54,200 bases of DNA from Deltaproteobacteria bacterium (GCA_016234855.1 JACRNO010000001.1:1-54200); one strand, 5' to 3'; numbered from the stretch's first letter, positions 24,608 through 33,855 are shown. Numbers and translations: made by a program. Notes: generated by a model not told the origin, from the letters alone.

Positions 24608-25321
24608 CTACGGTCTCCTTCTCATCTTTATCGCGCCGAGTATCAGGTTTGAGATTACGGAGACGAACGCGAGTTCGTCCTCCCTGAACTCCCTTGTTAC
24701 AACCGTCTGCGCGTTAAGGACTCCAAAAGGCTCGTCCCCTGAGAATATCGGATAGGAGTACATCGTCTTTATCTTATACTGCTCTTCTTTGGTCTCGGGA
24801 AAGTATTTGTAACGGGGGTCTTTGGAGATATCAGGTATGAGTTGCGGCTTACGCTCGGCCACGGCTGAGCCTGTTATCCCCTCGCCGATATTCAGCGCGG
24901 CCTTGCCGACCGCCTCCTGCGCAAGCCCGTATGTGGCGCGCAAGACCATCTGACGGCCGTCCCATAGATATATGGAGCAGACGTCCACGCCGAGCCTCTT
25001 GGCCGTCTTCTCGGCGACCGCCTTAAGGACGTCGTCAAGGTTATAGTCCGAAGAGGCGAGCATGCTTATCTCTTCGAGCGTTATTATCTCTTTTCTCTCC
25101 CTGTCGGCCCGCTCGGCCTCGAGAAAGAACCTGCCGGCGTCGTCCACCGCCAGCGGCAGGAGGCTTGCGCGGGAAAAATGCGGGTTGATGGCCTTGCTGG
25201 TCGAGGGGGCGGTCTTATACTCGGAGAAACCGCAAGCACAGGTGAACTTCACCCGATAATCGTCCACGCGCGAGGACTTCATCTTCTTGCCGCACTTCCT
25301 GCACCTGATTACTGAATCCAT
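24608..25321 (-). CDS. GAF domain protein with N-terminal zinc ribbon
   Basis: A 237-residue cytoplasmic protein. Residues 1-35 form a zinc ribbon with CRKCGKK and CACG. A linker follows, then a GAF domain (about residues 80-235): LEEISMLASSDYNLDDVLKAVAEKTAKRLGVDVCSIYLW, LNIGEGITGSAV and SYPIFSGDEPFGVLNAQT. That GAF type resembles the NifA and phosphotransferase (PtsP) sensor domains. No output domain follows. The start ATG 25321 is chosen over an earlier in-frame start because the ribbon begins there and AAGGGGCG lies upstream. Ligand unknown. Confidence 0.8.
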   Translation of the reverse strand: MDSVIRCRKCGKKMKSSRVDDYRVKFTCACGFSEYKTAPSTSKAINPHFSRASLLPLAVDDAGRFFLEAERADRERKEIITLEEISMLASSDYNLDDVLKAVAEKTAKRLGVDVCSIYLWDGRQMVLRATYGLAQEAVGKAALNIGEGITGSAVAERKPQLIPDISKDPRYKYFPETKEEQYKIKTMYSYPIFSGDEPFGVLNAQTVVTREFREDELAFVSVISNLILGAIKMRRRP

Positions 25322-25398
25322 AACGTATGCGCCCCTTGCGGTATTTGCTCCGCCTAACGGGTCCATCCGCCGTCAAAAACGGCTCTGTCCCGGACGGC

Positions 25399-26481
25399 CT
25401 AATCCTTCGGCGCCTCCGAGACCGGCTGCTCCGGCGCGGACGGGGCCTCGGCGGCCTTTTCAGACTGAGCGTTGTCAACCTTCCCAGCCTCTTTATCAAC
25501 TTTATAAGGCGCCGTCCCGGTATTCCCGCCAGGCGCCTTTTCAGCCTGACCGGACAACGGCGCGCCGGTACGCGGGAGCCTGAGGCTTACGACCTCGCCG
25601 GACCTGCCCAAGGTCCCGACCGGAGCCGCATCGAGTAAGAGCTCAACCCCGCCCGCATTGCCTATAATAAGCGAGAAGGTATCATCCGCCTTCCACGACA
25701 CCGCCTCGCCAGGGCGCAAAAGCACGTCTATCGGCTCTGTCGCGTCGTCTATACGCACCTTTATCCAGGTCTCTTCGCTCGCCTTTACATAGAGCGTATG
25801 CCTGCTGACGCGCTGTTTCTCCGGTGACACGGCCGTTGGCAAGGACGGCTGGACGGCCTTTGCCGTTGCCGAAGGCCGCTGAAGGTTTGCCTGATCCGTT
25901 GGCGCGGCCTTGCCCGGGTGCACGGCCGCCGGTGTCGTTGCATCCGATACGGCCTTGCCGGACAGACCGGACGCCGGCGCCTTTGCCTCCGGCGCGGCCT
26001 TGACAGGCTGCTCAATGACAACCGGCTCTAAAACCTTCGTCTGCTCCGGCGCCGCGGTCTGCGCCTGCGCGGCCGGTTGCACAGGAGGCGCGCCGCGGTG
26101 CTTGACGGCGTATATGACCACGACGGCGATTACACCGAGGGCTGCAAGCCCGGAGGCAATCCACTTCAGGTAACAGGAAGGTATCTGCTGCGGTCTCTTG
26201 TCGGCGGCATTCGGCAGCGGGGTCAGCTCATAAGACTTGCCGCTCTTCTCCCTGAGATAGAGCTCGAACCTAAGGACCGAATCGTTGTCGTCTATGCCGA
26301 GGAACTTGCAGTATGCCTTGATGTAACCCTTTACAAAGGCCGGCTGGGGAAGGCTGTCGTAATCGTCCGCCTCGATGGCCTCAAGGTATTTAAGCGGCAC
26401 CCGCGTGACCTCAAAGACCTTCTTGAGGCTAAAGCCCCTTGACTCTCTCTCTCTCTTGAGATGCTCGCCTGGACTTTCCAT
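25399..26481 (-). CDS. RodZ-like HTH_25 / DUF4115 membrane protein
   Basis: A 360-residue single-pass protein. A Cro-like HTH_25 domain (residues 1-75; GEHLKRERESRGFSLKKVFEVTRVPLKYLEAIEADDYDSLP) precedes a basic juxtamembrane stretch. One transmembrane helix (about 110-128), a long Pro/Ala-rich periplasmic linker, a DUF4115 beta domain (YVKASEETWIKVRIDD...LLRPGEAVSWKA) and a low-complexity tail follow. RodZ links MreB to the envelope and sets cell shape. The start at 26481 follows a GAGG site. It is next to the PilF-like gene, a frequent pairing. Confidence 0.85.
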   Translation of the reverse strand: MESPGEHLKRERESRGFSLKKVFEVTRVPLKYLEAIEADDYDSLPQPAFVKGYIKAYCKFLGIDDNDSVLRFELYLREKSGKSYELTPLPNAADKRPQQIPSCYLKWIASGLAALGVIAVVVIYAVKHRGAPPVQPAAQAQTAAPEQTKVLEPVVIEQPVKAAPEAKAPASGLSGKAVSDATTPAAVHPGKAAPTDQANLQRPSATAKAVQPSLPTAVSPEKQRVSRHTLYVKASEETWIKVRIDDATEPIDVLLRPGEAVSWKADDTFSLIIGNAGGVELLLDAAPVGTLGRSGEVVSLRLPRTGAPLSGQAEKAPGGNTGTAPYKVDKEAGKVDNAQSEKAAEAPSAPEQPVSEAPKD

Positions 26482-26628
26482 TCCAAATACCTCTAAGTCG
26501 CCGGGACTTATCGCCACACGTCAGCGCAGGCTCGGATCTGCCTGCAAAACACCGCTCGCGGACGCGTCCTGTCAATCAAACGGGATAACCTAACGACGCC
26601 TTGCCGGGTCAAAAAACCGGCAACCGCC

Positions 26629-27387
26629 TTATTTTATCAACAGAAGATACTCCCTGGCCGTTTTTGCCTGCTCGCTATCCGGGTTTACCGCGAGCGTATG
26701 CTCGAGCGAGCGCACCGCCCCTGCGTTATCCTTGAGCTTTATCAGGACGAGACCGAGCGCAAGCTCGGCCTCCTGATAGTCCGGGGAAAGGCTCAGGGCC
26801 TTGCGATAGGCCTCCGCGGCGCCCTTGAGGTCGCCGGTTTTCTCAAGCGATCCGCCCAGCCCGTAAAAACCCGGAACGTAATATGCGTTGCTTTCAACCG
26901 TTTTTTTGAAGGCGGCCGCCGAAAGCTTGTATTCTCCCTTATAGAAGTTCGCCCATCCTATGTTGGCGTGCGCAAGCTCCGGCGTGCCGTAAAAGATATT
27001 CGCGAGGGCTTTTTCAGACGACGCTATGGCGTCGTCCCACCTGCGTTCACTGAGGTATATGGCGGCCAGGTTGACATACGCCTCGGAGAATTTGGGTTCA
27101 AGCTCTATCGCCCGCTTCATCTCGCGCTCGGCGCCGTCGGTCAGGTTCCTTGCGAAGTAAGCAAGCCCGAGGGCGTTATGATAGGAAGGATCGTCGGGAT
27201 TTTTCTCAACGGCAACCGTAAGCTCTTTCAACGCCTCGACGTACTTGCCGTCGTTGAGGTTTATCACCCCCATCCTGTAATGGATGGCGGCGTCATCCGT
27301 CCTCTTCTTCTGCGCCTCGGTCGTCTCGCACGAGACACAGGCGAGTATTAAGACCGCAAAGACCAGTATCCTGTAAGACTTGCGCAT
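26629..27387 (-). CDS. PilF/PilW-like tetratricopeptide lipoprotein
   Basis: A 252-residue protein with a lipoprotein-type signal peptide (MRKSYRILVFAVLILACVSCE; lipid-modified Cys at 17 or 20). Five to six TPR repeats fill residues 35-250, for example IHYRMGVINLNDGKYVEALKEL and ALGLAYFARNLTDGAEREMKRA. The layout matches PilF/PilW/Tgl, outer-membrane pilotins that assemble the type IV pilus secretin. No pilus gene is in the window, so the role rests on fold and lipidation. The start has AGGAG at proper spacing. Confidence 0.75.
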   Translation of the reverse strand: MRKSYRILVFAVLILACVSCETTEAQKKRTDDAAIHYRMGVINLNDGKYVEALKELTVAVEKNPDDPSYHNALGLAYFARNLTDGAEREMKRAIELEPKFSEAYVNLAAIYLSERRWDDAIASSEKALANIFYGTPELAHANIGWANFYKGEYKLSAAAFKKTVESNAYYVPGFYGLGGSLEKTGDLKGAAEAYRKALSLSPDYQEAELALGLVLIKLKDNAGAVRSLEHTLAVNPDSEQAKTAREYLLLIK

Positions 27388-27536
27388 ATTGTGCCGCTCC
27401 TGTACGGGTCACTCCCGCATGCCGCAAATGCTCCACGCCCGAAGACGCGCCAACACCCGTTGCGAGTCAGCGTCTTTACGCCTTCCTTGAAGAGGCTTCA
27501 GGCCGTCCGGTAATCGTAAGTTTACATTTTACAATA

Positions 27537-28445
27537 TCACAAGTCCTCAAAGTGGGTCAACCGCTTAAACTCCGAGTACCTTGAGCGTATCTCCTCAAGG
27601 GTAAGGGTATTGAGACGCTCAAGGCTGAACGCCTCAACGTTGAACGAGGCCATGACGCTGCCGAAGATTATCGCCTTCCTTATATTCTCCTCTGTGGTAT
27701 CGCCCGTGTTCGAGAGATAACCCATGACCCCGCCTGCAAAGGTGTCTCCCGCGCCCGTCGGGTCGAATATCTCCTCGAGCGGGTATGCCGGGGCCGAGAA
27801 GAACGACGTGCCGTTGAACATGACCGCGCCGTACTCGCCCCTTTTTATTATCAGGGTCTTCGGCCCGTCCTTCTGAATCTTGCGCGCCGCCTTCACAAGC
27901 GAAGGCTCGTCCGCGAACTGGCGCGCCTCGCCCTCGTTTATCACAAGCAGGTCCACGCGCTTGAAGAGCCTGCGCAGGACGTCGGGCTTGCCTTCTATCC
28001 AGAAGTTCATGGTGTCGCAGGCCACGAACTTGGGCTTTCTCACCTGGTCGAGCACCTTCAGCTGCAACTCCGGGTCGATGTTGGCAAGAAAGACGAAGGC
28101 GGTGTCCTTATAGGCCTCGGGCAGATGCGGGTCGAATGACGAAAAGACGTTGAGATGGGTCTCCAGGGTATGCGCCTGATTAAGGTCATAGTCGTACCTG
28201 CCCTTCCAGCGAAAGGTCTTGCCCGGCGCCTTCTTTAACCCTTCCACGTCTATGCCGCGCCCTTTGAGGTTTGCGATATGCCCGTCAGGAAAGTCCTCGC
28301 CCACCACGGCCACGAGCCTGACGTCCGTAAAATAACTCGCCGACGTTGAAAAATACGTGGCCGAGCCTCCAAGCGCCTCGTCCGCCCTGCCGAAAGGCGT
28401 CTGAACCGAATCGAACGCCACGGAACCCACTACAAGTATCCCCAT
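27537..28445 (-). CDS. PfkB-family carbohydrate or nucleoside kinase
   Basis: A 302-residue ribokinase-fold protein. The N-terminal signature is GGSATYFSTSASYF, and the C-terminal signature with catalytic Asp is DPTGAGDTFAGGVMGYL. ATP and substrate residues are around INEGEARQF and LIIKRGEYGAV. The family phosphorylates sugars or nucleosides such as adenosine. It lies 65 bases downstream of mtnP in the same direction, so its substrate may be a product of methylthioadenosine phosphorolysis or adenosine. That is inference from position only. Confidence 0.85.
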   Translation of the reverse strand: MGILVVGSVAFDSVQTPFGRADEALGGSATYFSTSASYFTDVRLVAVVGEDFPDGHIANLKGRGIDVEGLKKAPGKTFRWKGRYDYDLNQAHTLETHLNVFSSFDPHLPEAYKDTAFVFLANIDPELQLKVLDQVRKPKFVACDTMNFWIEGKPDVLRRLFKRVDLLVINEGEARQFADEPSLVKAARKIQKDGPKTLIIKRGEYGAVMFNGTSFFSAPAYPLEEIFDPTGAGDTFAGGVMGYLSNTGDTTEENIRKAIIFGSVMASFNVEAFSLERLNTLTLEEIRSRYSEFKRLTHFEDL

Positions 28446-28510
28446 GATATGTCTCGCTCCCTTTGTGTACGGTAATTTTTGTAACGGGATATCGGCTCGG
28501 TATCTTTAGA

Positions 28511-29392
28511 TCAACCCTTCTTCTTAGGCTTCTTCACAACCATATACTTGCCGATCAAAAGGTCGAGCGCCTTCCTCGTCTTCGCCGGTATCCGGGCCGG
28601 GTCGGTTATAGTGGCGTACTTGAGGGCGCTCGGACACCTGCATGCCCGCTCGGAGGCGATTTCCGGAACCGCGGCCTTTATTATCTCCTTGGCCATGGCC
28701 ACGTTCGCCTTGAGCGTGGCGATTATCATATCGACGGTCACGGACTCTTCGGTCTCGTGCCAGCAGTCGTAGTCCGTGGACAGCGCGAGCGTCGCGTAGC
28801 ATATCTCGGCCTCGCGCGCGAGCTTGGCCTCCGGGATGTTCGTCATGCCTATCACGTCCACGCCCCACGACCTGTATATCTTCGACTCGGCCCTTGTGGA
28901 GAACTGCGGCCCTTCTATGCAGATATACGTCCCGCCCATGTGAACGGTCGCGCCGACGGCGGAGGCGGCCTTGTGAAGCACGCCGCTCAACGCGCCGCAT
29001 ACCGGGTCTGCGAACTCGACGTGCCCAACTATGCCGTCGCCGTAAAATGAAGACTTCCTGCCCTTAGTCCTGTCGAAGAATTGATCAACTATGACTATAT
29101 GGCCCGGCTTTATCCGCTCCTTCATCGAGCCGACGGCCGAGACCGATATTATCGACTCGACGCCGAGCTTCTTCATCCCGTAGATATTCGCCCTGTAATT
29201 GACCTCGGTGGGCGTAAGCCTGTGCCCGCGGCCGTGTCTGGGCAGGAAGACCATCTTGACGTTGCCGAGCATGCCCGTGATATAAGCGTCAGACGGGTCG
29301 CCGAAAGGGGTCTTGACCCTGACCTCCTTGACCTTCGTCATGCCTTCCATCTCGTAGAGCCCGCTTCCCCCGATAACTCCCACTACCTTCAT
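28511..29392 (-). CDS. mtnP: S-methyl-5'-thioadenosine phosphorylase
   Basis: Phosphorylase of 293 residues, trimeric PNP/MTAP family. It splits methylthioadenosine into adenine and methylthioribose-1-phosphate in methionine salvage. N-terminal [13 protein letters not shown], phosphate loop [26 protein letters not shown], and the substrate signature [13 protein letters not shown]...[28 protein letters not shown] are all present. The start at 29392 has AAGGAG eight bases upstream, better than the GTG two codons earlier. First gene before the PfkB kinase. Confidence 0.94.
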   Translation of the reverse strand: MKVVGVIGGSGLYEMEGMTKVKEVRVKTPFGDPSDAYITGMLGNVKMVFLPRHGRGHRLTPTEVNYRANIYGMKKLGVESIISVSAVGSMKERIKPGHIVIVDQFFDRTKGRKSSFYGDGIVGHVEFADPVCGALSGVLHKAASAVGATVHMGGTYICIEGPQFSTRAESKIYRSWGVDVIGMTNIPEAKLAREAEICYATLALSTDYDCWHETEESVTVDMIIATLKANVAMAKEIIKAAVPEIASERACRCPSALKYATITDPARIPAKTRKALDLLIGKYMVVKKPKKKG

Positions 29393-29526
29393 TGACACGT
29401 CTCCTTGACAAAATTATGCTATGCTCTCAGGATGATATAATTCAAAATTATAAGGGTATTTTGTATCATTATGAAGGGCGGCCGGTCAACCTATTTATTG
29501 CGGTCTGCCAGGCGTTACAACGGGCG

Positions 29527-30042
29527 TTACTTCGAGTGGCGGTCCGCCACCTTGCTCGCGCCGTAGGAGTCGGGCTTGGTCCTGGCCTCGTAACCCGAGC
29601 CGGTCACCATGCCGACGACCTCTTTGATTATCTCACGGGTGTCGCCGTTGGTGCCGACGTCGAGGTGTATCTCTACAGGAAGCTTCTTAAAACCGTTCTC
29701 GTCAAGCTTCCCCTTGAGAATGGAGGCGAGGGCGATGCTCATCGTCGTCTCGTAGAAGATGCGCTGGCGCATGTTGTCGATCTTACGCCTGCGGAGCTTC
29801 TTGTAGAAGTACCTGCCGCCGTGCCCGACCCTGTGCACGATGACCGCGCTGACGAAGAGGGTCTCCGTATTCAGAAAGGAGTCCGTGCCGATGATGAGGT
29901 TGTAGGTCTGATTCGGGTCTTCGGTAATATATTCGATAAGTCTGCCGAACATGCCGTCGAACGACAGCACGCCAAATGTAGGGGATGTGAACTCCTCCCA
30001 GGAGATATCGTTATCCTGTGGCGTCACGCAGAGATAATACAC
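29527..30042 (-). CDS. YkuK family (DUF458) ribonuclease H-like protein
   Basis: A 171-residue cytoplasmic protein. Recognisable segments are SPTFGVLSFDGMFGRLIEYI, the RNase H-like acidic strand LIIGTDSFLN...FVSAVIVHRVGHGGRYFYKK, and the C-terminal HLDVGTNGDTREIIKEVVGMVTGSGYEARTKPDSYGASKVADRHSK. These match the YkuK/DUF458 family of unknown function. The start is a GTG at 30042; no Shine-Dalgarno. Likely complete. Confidence 0.88.
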   Translation of the reverse strand: MYYLCVTPQDNDISWEEFTSPTFGVLSFDGMFGRLIEYITEDPNQTYNLIIGTDSFLNTETLFVSAVIVHRVGHGGRYFYKKLRRRKIDNMRQRIFYETTMSIALASILKGKLDENGFKKLPVEIHLDVGTNGDTREIIKEVVGMVTGSGYEARTKPDSYGASKVADRHSK

Positions 30043-30100
30043 CGGATGTATCTAAAAAACAAGGTTTTTCAAAAAATCGGGCGAACGTTCACCTGAGGCG

Positions 30101-30958
30101 TCAACCCTCGATGATGGCGTTTATCGCATTACGTATCGTCCGTATATCCGCCGGTTTTTGAAGATACGCGGCCTTATGTCTGGAGAAGAACGCCTCGCGC
30201 TTCTCGTCCAATGTGCCGGTATGAAATAGAAACCTCCTGCCTATCCCCGGATACAGGGCCTCTGCCTTCTCGCAGAACTCGATGCCGTCCATAACGGGCA
30301 TGTCCACGTCCGTTACTATGACCGCGTAGTACTTCCTGCCGAGCATATCGAGCGCCTCAACGCCGTTGGATGCGCAGTCCACCTTGCCCTCGTCCTCAAG
30401 CAGGGCGCTCAGCACGTCGGTTATCATCGGCTCGTCGTCGACCACCAGCAACCGCTCGTTCCACAGGGCCTTGAGCCTTTTCAACTCCTCGAATTGCTCG
30501 CTGGCGTAACCGCGCTCCTGCAGAAATCGTTCTATCCGCCTCTTGTGCCGCTGTATCTCCACAATGAACGGGACGAACTCCTTATGGTCGCGGATTACGG
30601 TATTGAGGACAAGGAGATAGAGGTCGTTCCACTCCGAGCACTCGGTCCCGGCGAGAAAGACCGCCATTGCCTCCGGCGTCAGACCTGAGGAGGATATCAA
30701 CCTCTCACACCCCTCTAACTGGCGCTCTATCGAGTCACGGGTCACGGCATCGAGCGTAACCGCTGTCCAGACCTTCGCATCCGGGCCTATCAGCTCGCCG
30801 GCCTTCACCATGCTCTTATGGTGACCCTCCTCGTCAAGGCCAAGCCTTGACAGGAACCTCGCGAACTCAGGGTCGTCCGCAAGCGCGGCTGAGGCGTCTT
30901 TATAAAGCCGCGCCGCCCTGTCCTCGCAATCTATCAACCATCCCAGTATCTCGTGCAT
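30101..30958 (-). CDS. ferritin-like domain fused to response-regulator receiver domain
   Basis: A 285-residue protein with an uncommon order. Residues 1-150 are four-helix ferritin/rubrerythrin-like, with candidate di-iron ligands E12, E44 and H47 (LDEEGHHKSM), E107 or E110 (TECSEWND) and H125 or H138. Residues about 168-285 are a receiver domain: acidic pocket VVDDEP (D174, D175), phospho-acceptor D217 in VTDVDMPVMDG, and the conserved Lys in YLQKPADI. No output domain follows. An iron, oxygen or peroxide sensor that talks to a phosphorelay is the obvious guess. No histidine kinase is adjacent. Confidence 0.75.
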   Translation of the reverse strand: MHEILGWLIDCEDRAARLYKDASAALADDPEFARFLSRLGLDEEGHHKSMVKAGELIGPDAKVWTAVTLDAVTRDSIERQLEGCERLISSSGLTPEAMAVFLAGTECSEWNDLYLLVLNTVIRDHKEFVPFIVEIQRHKRRIERFLQERGYASEQFEELKRLKALWNERLLVVDDEPMITDVLSALLEDEGKVDCASNGVEALDMLGRKYYAVIVTDVDMPVMDGIEFCEKAEALYPGIGRRFLFHTGTLDEKREAFFSRHKAAYLQKPADIRTIRNAINAIIEG

Positions 30959-31059
30959 ATCCCCCCGTTAGTTCCGCAAGACTACAGTATATCAAATAAG
31001 TATCAGGCCGTCATTGGGGATTCTCCGCAAGGGGCGTGCGGGATTACCGATAAAATATA

Positions 31060-31068
31060 TGATATAGT
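31060..31068 (+). promoter_or_regulatory. extended -10 promoter of rlmD
   Basis: TGATATAGT is an extended -10 (TGN plus TATAGT) with only a weak -35 upstream. A start point 7 bases downstream falls on the ATG at 31075, so the transcript may be leaderless. Confidence 0.5.
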
Positions 31069-31074
31069 ATGCCG

Positions 31075-32358
31075 ATGCAAAAGGCGCGAAAGACCATAAA
31101 GATAACCGGCCTCGCATTCGGCGGCAACGGGGTAGGGCGTATGGACGATAACGGCAAGGTCGTCTTTGTCCCCCTCACCGCTCCGGGCGACGAGGCCGTC
31201 GTCGAGATAACCGCCGAAAAGAAGCGATTTGCCGAAGGCGCGCTCAAGGAGATTATCAATGCCTCGCCGGAACGCGTGGAGCCTTCCTGCCGCTGGTACG
31301 GCGCGTGCGGAGGCTGCTCATGGGGCCATCTCACATATAATGCGCAGGTTGACTGGAAGGCCCGCATACTCGAAGATACGTTAAGACGGCTCGGCGGCAT
31401 ATCCGGCGTCCCGTTCGACGAGCCGGCCCGCTCGCCAGCGCCCTTCCATTACCGCTGCCGCGCCCGCTTTCACTGCGCCGATGGTCATATCGGCTTTTAC
31501 GGCGCAAGGAGCCGCGAGGTCGTACCCATCGACGAGTGCCCGCTCCTTGAAGAGCGTGTCAACGCGGCCTATGCGGCGATACGAGAGGCCATTGCATCGA
31601 CAGACGACAGAAGCGTCGAGTCCGTTGTAATAGGCGCCGGGGCCGAAGGCCCTGCCGCAGCCGCGCTTCATGTCCATGGACGCCAGAACCCGGCGCTCGT
31701 CAAGGCCCTGGCAAGGACAGAGGCCATTAAAGGATTCGAGGTCAGGCAGGCCGCCTCAGGCAAACTCATCTCAACGCACGGCACGGTCGCCCTCGCTTCA
31801 AATATATCTGGCGTTGAAATAGCAAGCGGCGTAAGCGTATTCTCGCAGGCAAACCGCGCCCAAAACCGGGTACTTGTCGACAAGGTCGTCGAGTACGCCG
31901 GACTTAGCGGGGCAGAGCGCGTCGTCGACCTCTACTGCGGCTGCGGCAACCTGAGCCTGCCGCTTGCGCTCCGCGCGGGTTTCGTCACAGGCGTGGAATC
32001 CGAGGCCGCGGCAGTCGAATACGCAAAGGCCAACGCTGCCCGGAATATGCCGGGGAACACCGCCTTCCACGCGGCCGGTGCCGCCGCATGGCTTGAAAGA
32101 AATGTAAAAGCACTTGAAAAGGACGGAACGGATGTGATAATATTAGACCCGCCAAGGGATGGAGAGTTTGACGCCGCCCGGACGATTGCCCGATTGAGGC
32201 CGTCAAGGGTCGTCTATGTATCGTGCGCGCCGCCTGCCCTTGCGCGGGACGCGGGGCATCTCGCGCTTAACGGCTACAGACTGACGCGCGCGGGCCTCAT
32301 CGACATGTTCCCCCAGACATACCACGTTGAATCAATAGTAAGGCTTGACAGGGTCTGA
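31075..32358 (+). CDS. rlmD: 23S rRNA (uracil-5-)-methyltransferase, RumA/TrmA family
   Basis: SAM-dependent RNA m5U methyltransferase of 427 residues. A TRAM domain (residues 5-60) comes first, then an Fe-S cluster site: C72, C78 and C81 in CRWYGACGGCSWGH, with a fourth Cys in DECPL. The SAM-binding VVDLYCGCGNLSLPLAL, DPPRDG and the catalytic Cys in VVYVSCAPPALARD follow. The Fe-S cysteines favour RlmD over TrmA. An ATG two codons upstream (31069) is possible but would lie at the -10, so 31075 is chosen. The exact target base is not determined by sequence. Confidence 0.88.
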   Translation: MQKARKTIKITGLAFGGNGVGRMDDNGKVVFVPLTAPGDEAVVEITAEKKRFAEGALKEIINASPERVEPSCRWYGACGGCSWGHLTYNAQVDWKARILEDTLRRLGGISGVPFDEPARSPAPFHYRCRARFHCADGHIGFYGARSREVVPIDECPLLEERVNAAYAAIREAIASTDDRSVESVVIGAGAEGPAAAALHVHGRQNPALVKALARTEAIKGFEVRQAASGKLISTHGTVALASNISGVEIASGVSVFSQANRAQNRVLVDKVVEYAGLSGAERVVDLYCGCGNLSLPLALRAGFVTGVESEAAAVEYAKANAARNMPGNTAFHAAGAAAWLERNVKALEKDGTDVIILDPPRDGEFDAARTIARLRPSRVVYVSCAPPALARDAGHLALNGYRLTRAGLIDMFPQTYHVESIVRLDRV

Positions 32359-32445
32359 CAGTCATACGGCCGCGTCATAGCCTTTTTATTTACAAACCCT
32401 TATAAACCCCGGCGGCTTCGGCCCGCAGCCCGGCGGAGAATGATA

Positions 32446-32937
32446 ATGCTCGAACTCCCCATAGTAAAACAACTGAAGGAAGAGCTGCAAAAGCTCGACA
32501 AGGAGCTGCGCATCGACGTGCCACGCGAGCTGAAAAAGGCCGCGGCACACGGGGACTTCAAGGAGAACTCCGAATACGACGCGGCCAAACAGCGCCAGTC
32601 CTTCCTGCAGGCGCGCGTGGCGCATCTCAATGCGCGCATAAACATGCTCGTATCCATGAACTTCGAGAACATCCCGAAGGACGTCATCGGCTTCGGCTCG
32701 CGCATCCACCTCGAAGACCTCAACAGCGGAGAGGCCGTCGTCTACGAACTTGTCACCCCGGAAGAGGTCGACGCGAGAAACGGCAAGATATCCGTCTCCT
32801 CGCCCATAGGCCGCGCGCTCATGAACAAGGCCGTAGGGGACGAGATCAACATAACCCTGCCCGGCGGCGTCAAGGAGTACGAGGTCAAGGAGGTCTACAC
32901 ACTCCACGACCTGCTCTTCAGAAAACCGGACAGATAG
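32446..32937 (+). CDS. greA: transcription elongation factor GreA/GreB
   Basis: A 163-residue transcript-cleavage factor. The N-terminal coiled coil has the acidic tip region GDFKENSEYDAAKQRQ. The C-terminal FKBP-like domain contains the signatures YELVTPEEVDARNGKISVSSPIGRALMNKAVGDEINITLPGGVKEYEV. Gre factors rescue backtracked RNA polymerase. The ATG at 32446 is chosen because GGAG is 8 bases upstream; the ATG two codons earlier is too close. GreA is preferred over GreB by general similarity, not certain. Confidence 0.92.
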   Translation: MLELPIVKQLKEELQKLDKELRIDVPRELKKAAAHGDFKENSEYDAAKQRQSFLQARVAHLNARINMLVSMNFENIPKDVIGFGSRIHLEDLNSGEAVVYELVTPEEVDARNGKISVSSPIGRALMNKAVGDEINITLPGGVKEYEVKEVYTLHDLLFRKPDR

Positions 32938-33030
32938 GCATAACCGGCGCAGTGTTGAATAAACTGCCCTGACTCGAAAACCGCGCCTGTCCCGTAGCTT
33001 CCCTCTCACGCCTTAAACGGAGGAAAGACC

Positions 33031-33591
33031 ATGCACAGCCTTTACGTCCTTGCCGCCATAATCATCATCGTCGTCATCTGGGCCGTCGTGTCCTATAACG
33101 GCCTCATCACGCTCATGCACCAGGTGGACAACGCCTGGCAGCAGATAGACGTCCAGTTGAAGCGCCGCTACGACCTGATACCGAACCTCGTAAACACGGT
33201 AAAGGGCGCGATGGAGTTTGAGAAAGAAACTCTCAGCCGCGTTATAGAGGCCCGCGCAAAGGCCGTCTCAGCCGTCACGCCCGCTGACAAGGGCATGGCC
33301 GAGGGCCTCCTCACTCAGGCGCTCGGCAAGCTCTTCGCCTTGGTCGAACAGTACCCTGACCTTAAATCCAACAAAAACATCCTGCAACTGCAGGAAGAGC
33401 TCGTCTCAACGGAAAACCGCATAGGCTTCGCGCGCCAGTTCTATAACGACATAGCGGCCCGGTTCAATATCAAGCAGACCGTCTTCCCCGCCGTTATCAT
33501 CGCCTCCGTCTTCAACTTCAGGAAGGCCGAATACTTCCAGGTCGACGCCTCGGACAAGGCCGTGCCCAGGGTCGACCTCGGCATGAAGTAG
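33031..33591 (+). CDS. lemA: LemA family protein
   Basis: A 186-residue membrane-anchored protein. One N-terminal helix (residues 4-22) is followed by NGLITLMHQVDNAWQQIDVQLKRRYDLIPNLVNTVKG, the LemA signature, and VFPAVIIASVFNFRKAEYFQVD at the C-terminal end of the helical bundle. The function is not settled; lemA genes regularly sit next to an M48 HtpX-like protease, as here. ACGGAGGAAAG precedes the start. The protease gene follows after a 264-base gap occupied by repeat B3. Confidence 0.95.
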   Translation: MHSLYVLAAIIIIVVIWAVVSYNGLITLMHQVDNAWQQIDVQLKRRYDLIPNLVNTVKGAMEFEKETLSRVIEARAKAVSAVTPADKGMAEGLLTQALGKLFALVEQYPDLKSNKNILQLQEELVSTENRIGFARQFYNDIAARFNIKQTVFPAVIIASVFNFRKAEYFQVDASDKAVPRVDLGMK

Positions 33592-33633
33592 GCCATGCGC
33601 GTTTGTGTGCCCGCAAGACAATCAGGCGCCTCT

Positions 33634-33852
33634 AACAGTTTGCTAAAAAACTCAAAATTTGTCCAGGCTGCTCAAATCTTCCCATTGCAATAATAAAGAC
33701 GCAATGGGAACCCAGCCATATGCGAGGCGTCGAGGAGCGAGGAATGAGGCGTATGTTGTGTATACGCCGCAGTGACGAGCCGGGGCACCCACGCCAGGTG
33801 GCGTGGGTCGGACAACGAAGCAGATGGGGCTTTTTCAGCAGCCTGCTAAAAG
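33634..33852. repeat. family B repeat element (copy B3) with an inserted hairpin
   Basis: Ends are AACAGTTTGCTAAAAAACTC and TTTTTCAGCAGCCTGCTAAAAG. The core matches copy B2 (GCGAGGAATGAGGCGTATG, GTGTATACGCCGCAGTGACG, CACCCACGCC hairpin). Unlike B2 it carries an extra hairpin TTCCCATTGC...GCAATGGGAA (33678-33709). Its right end is 3 bases before the protease start codon, so it has replaced that gene's native upstream region. Confidence 0.85.
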
Positions 33853-33855
33853 ATC

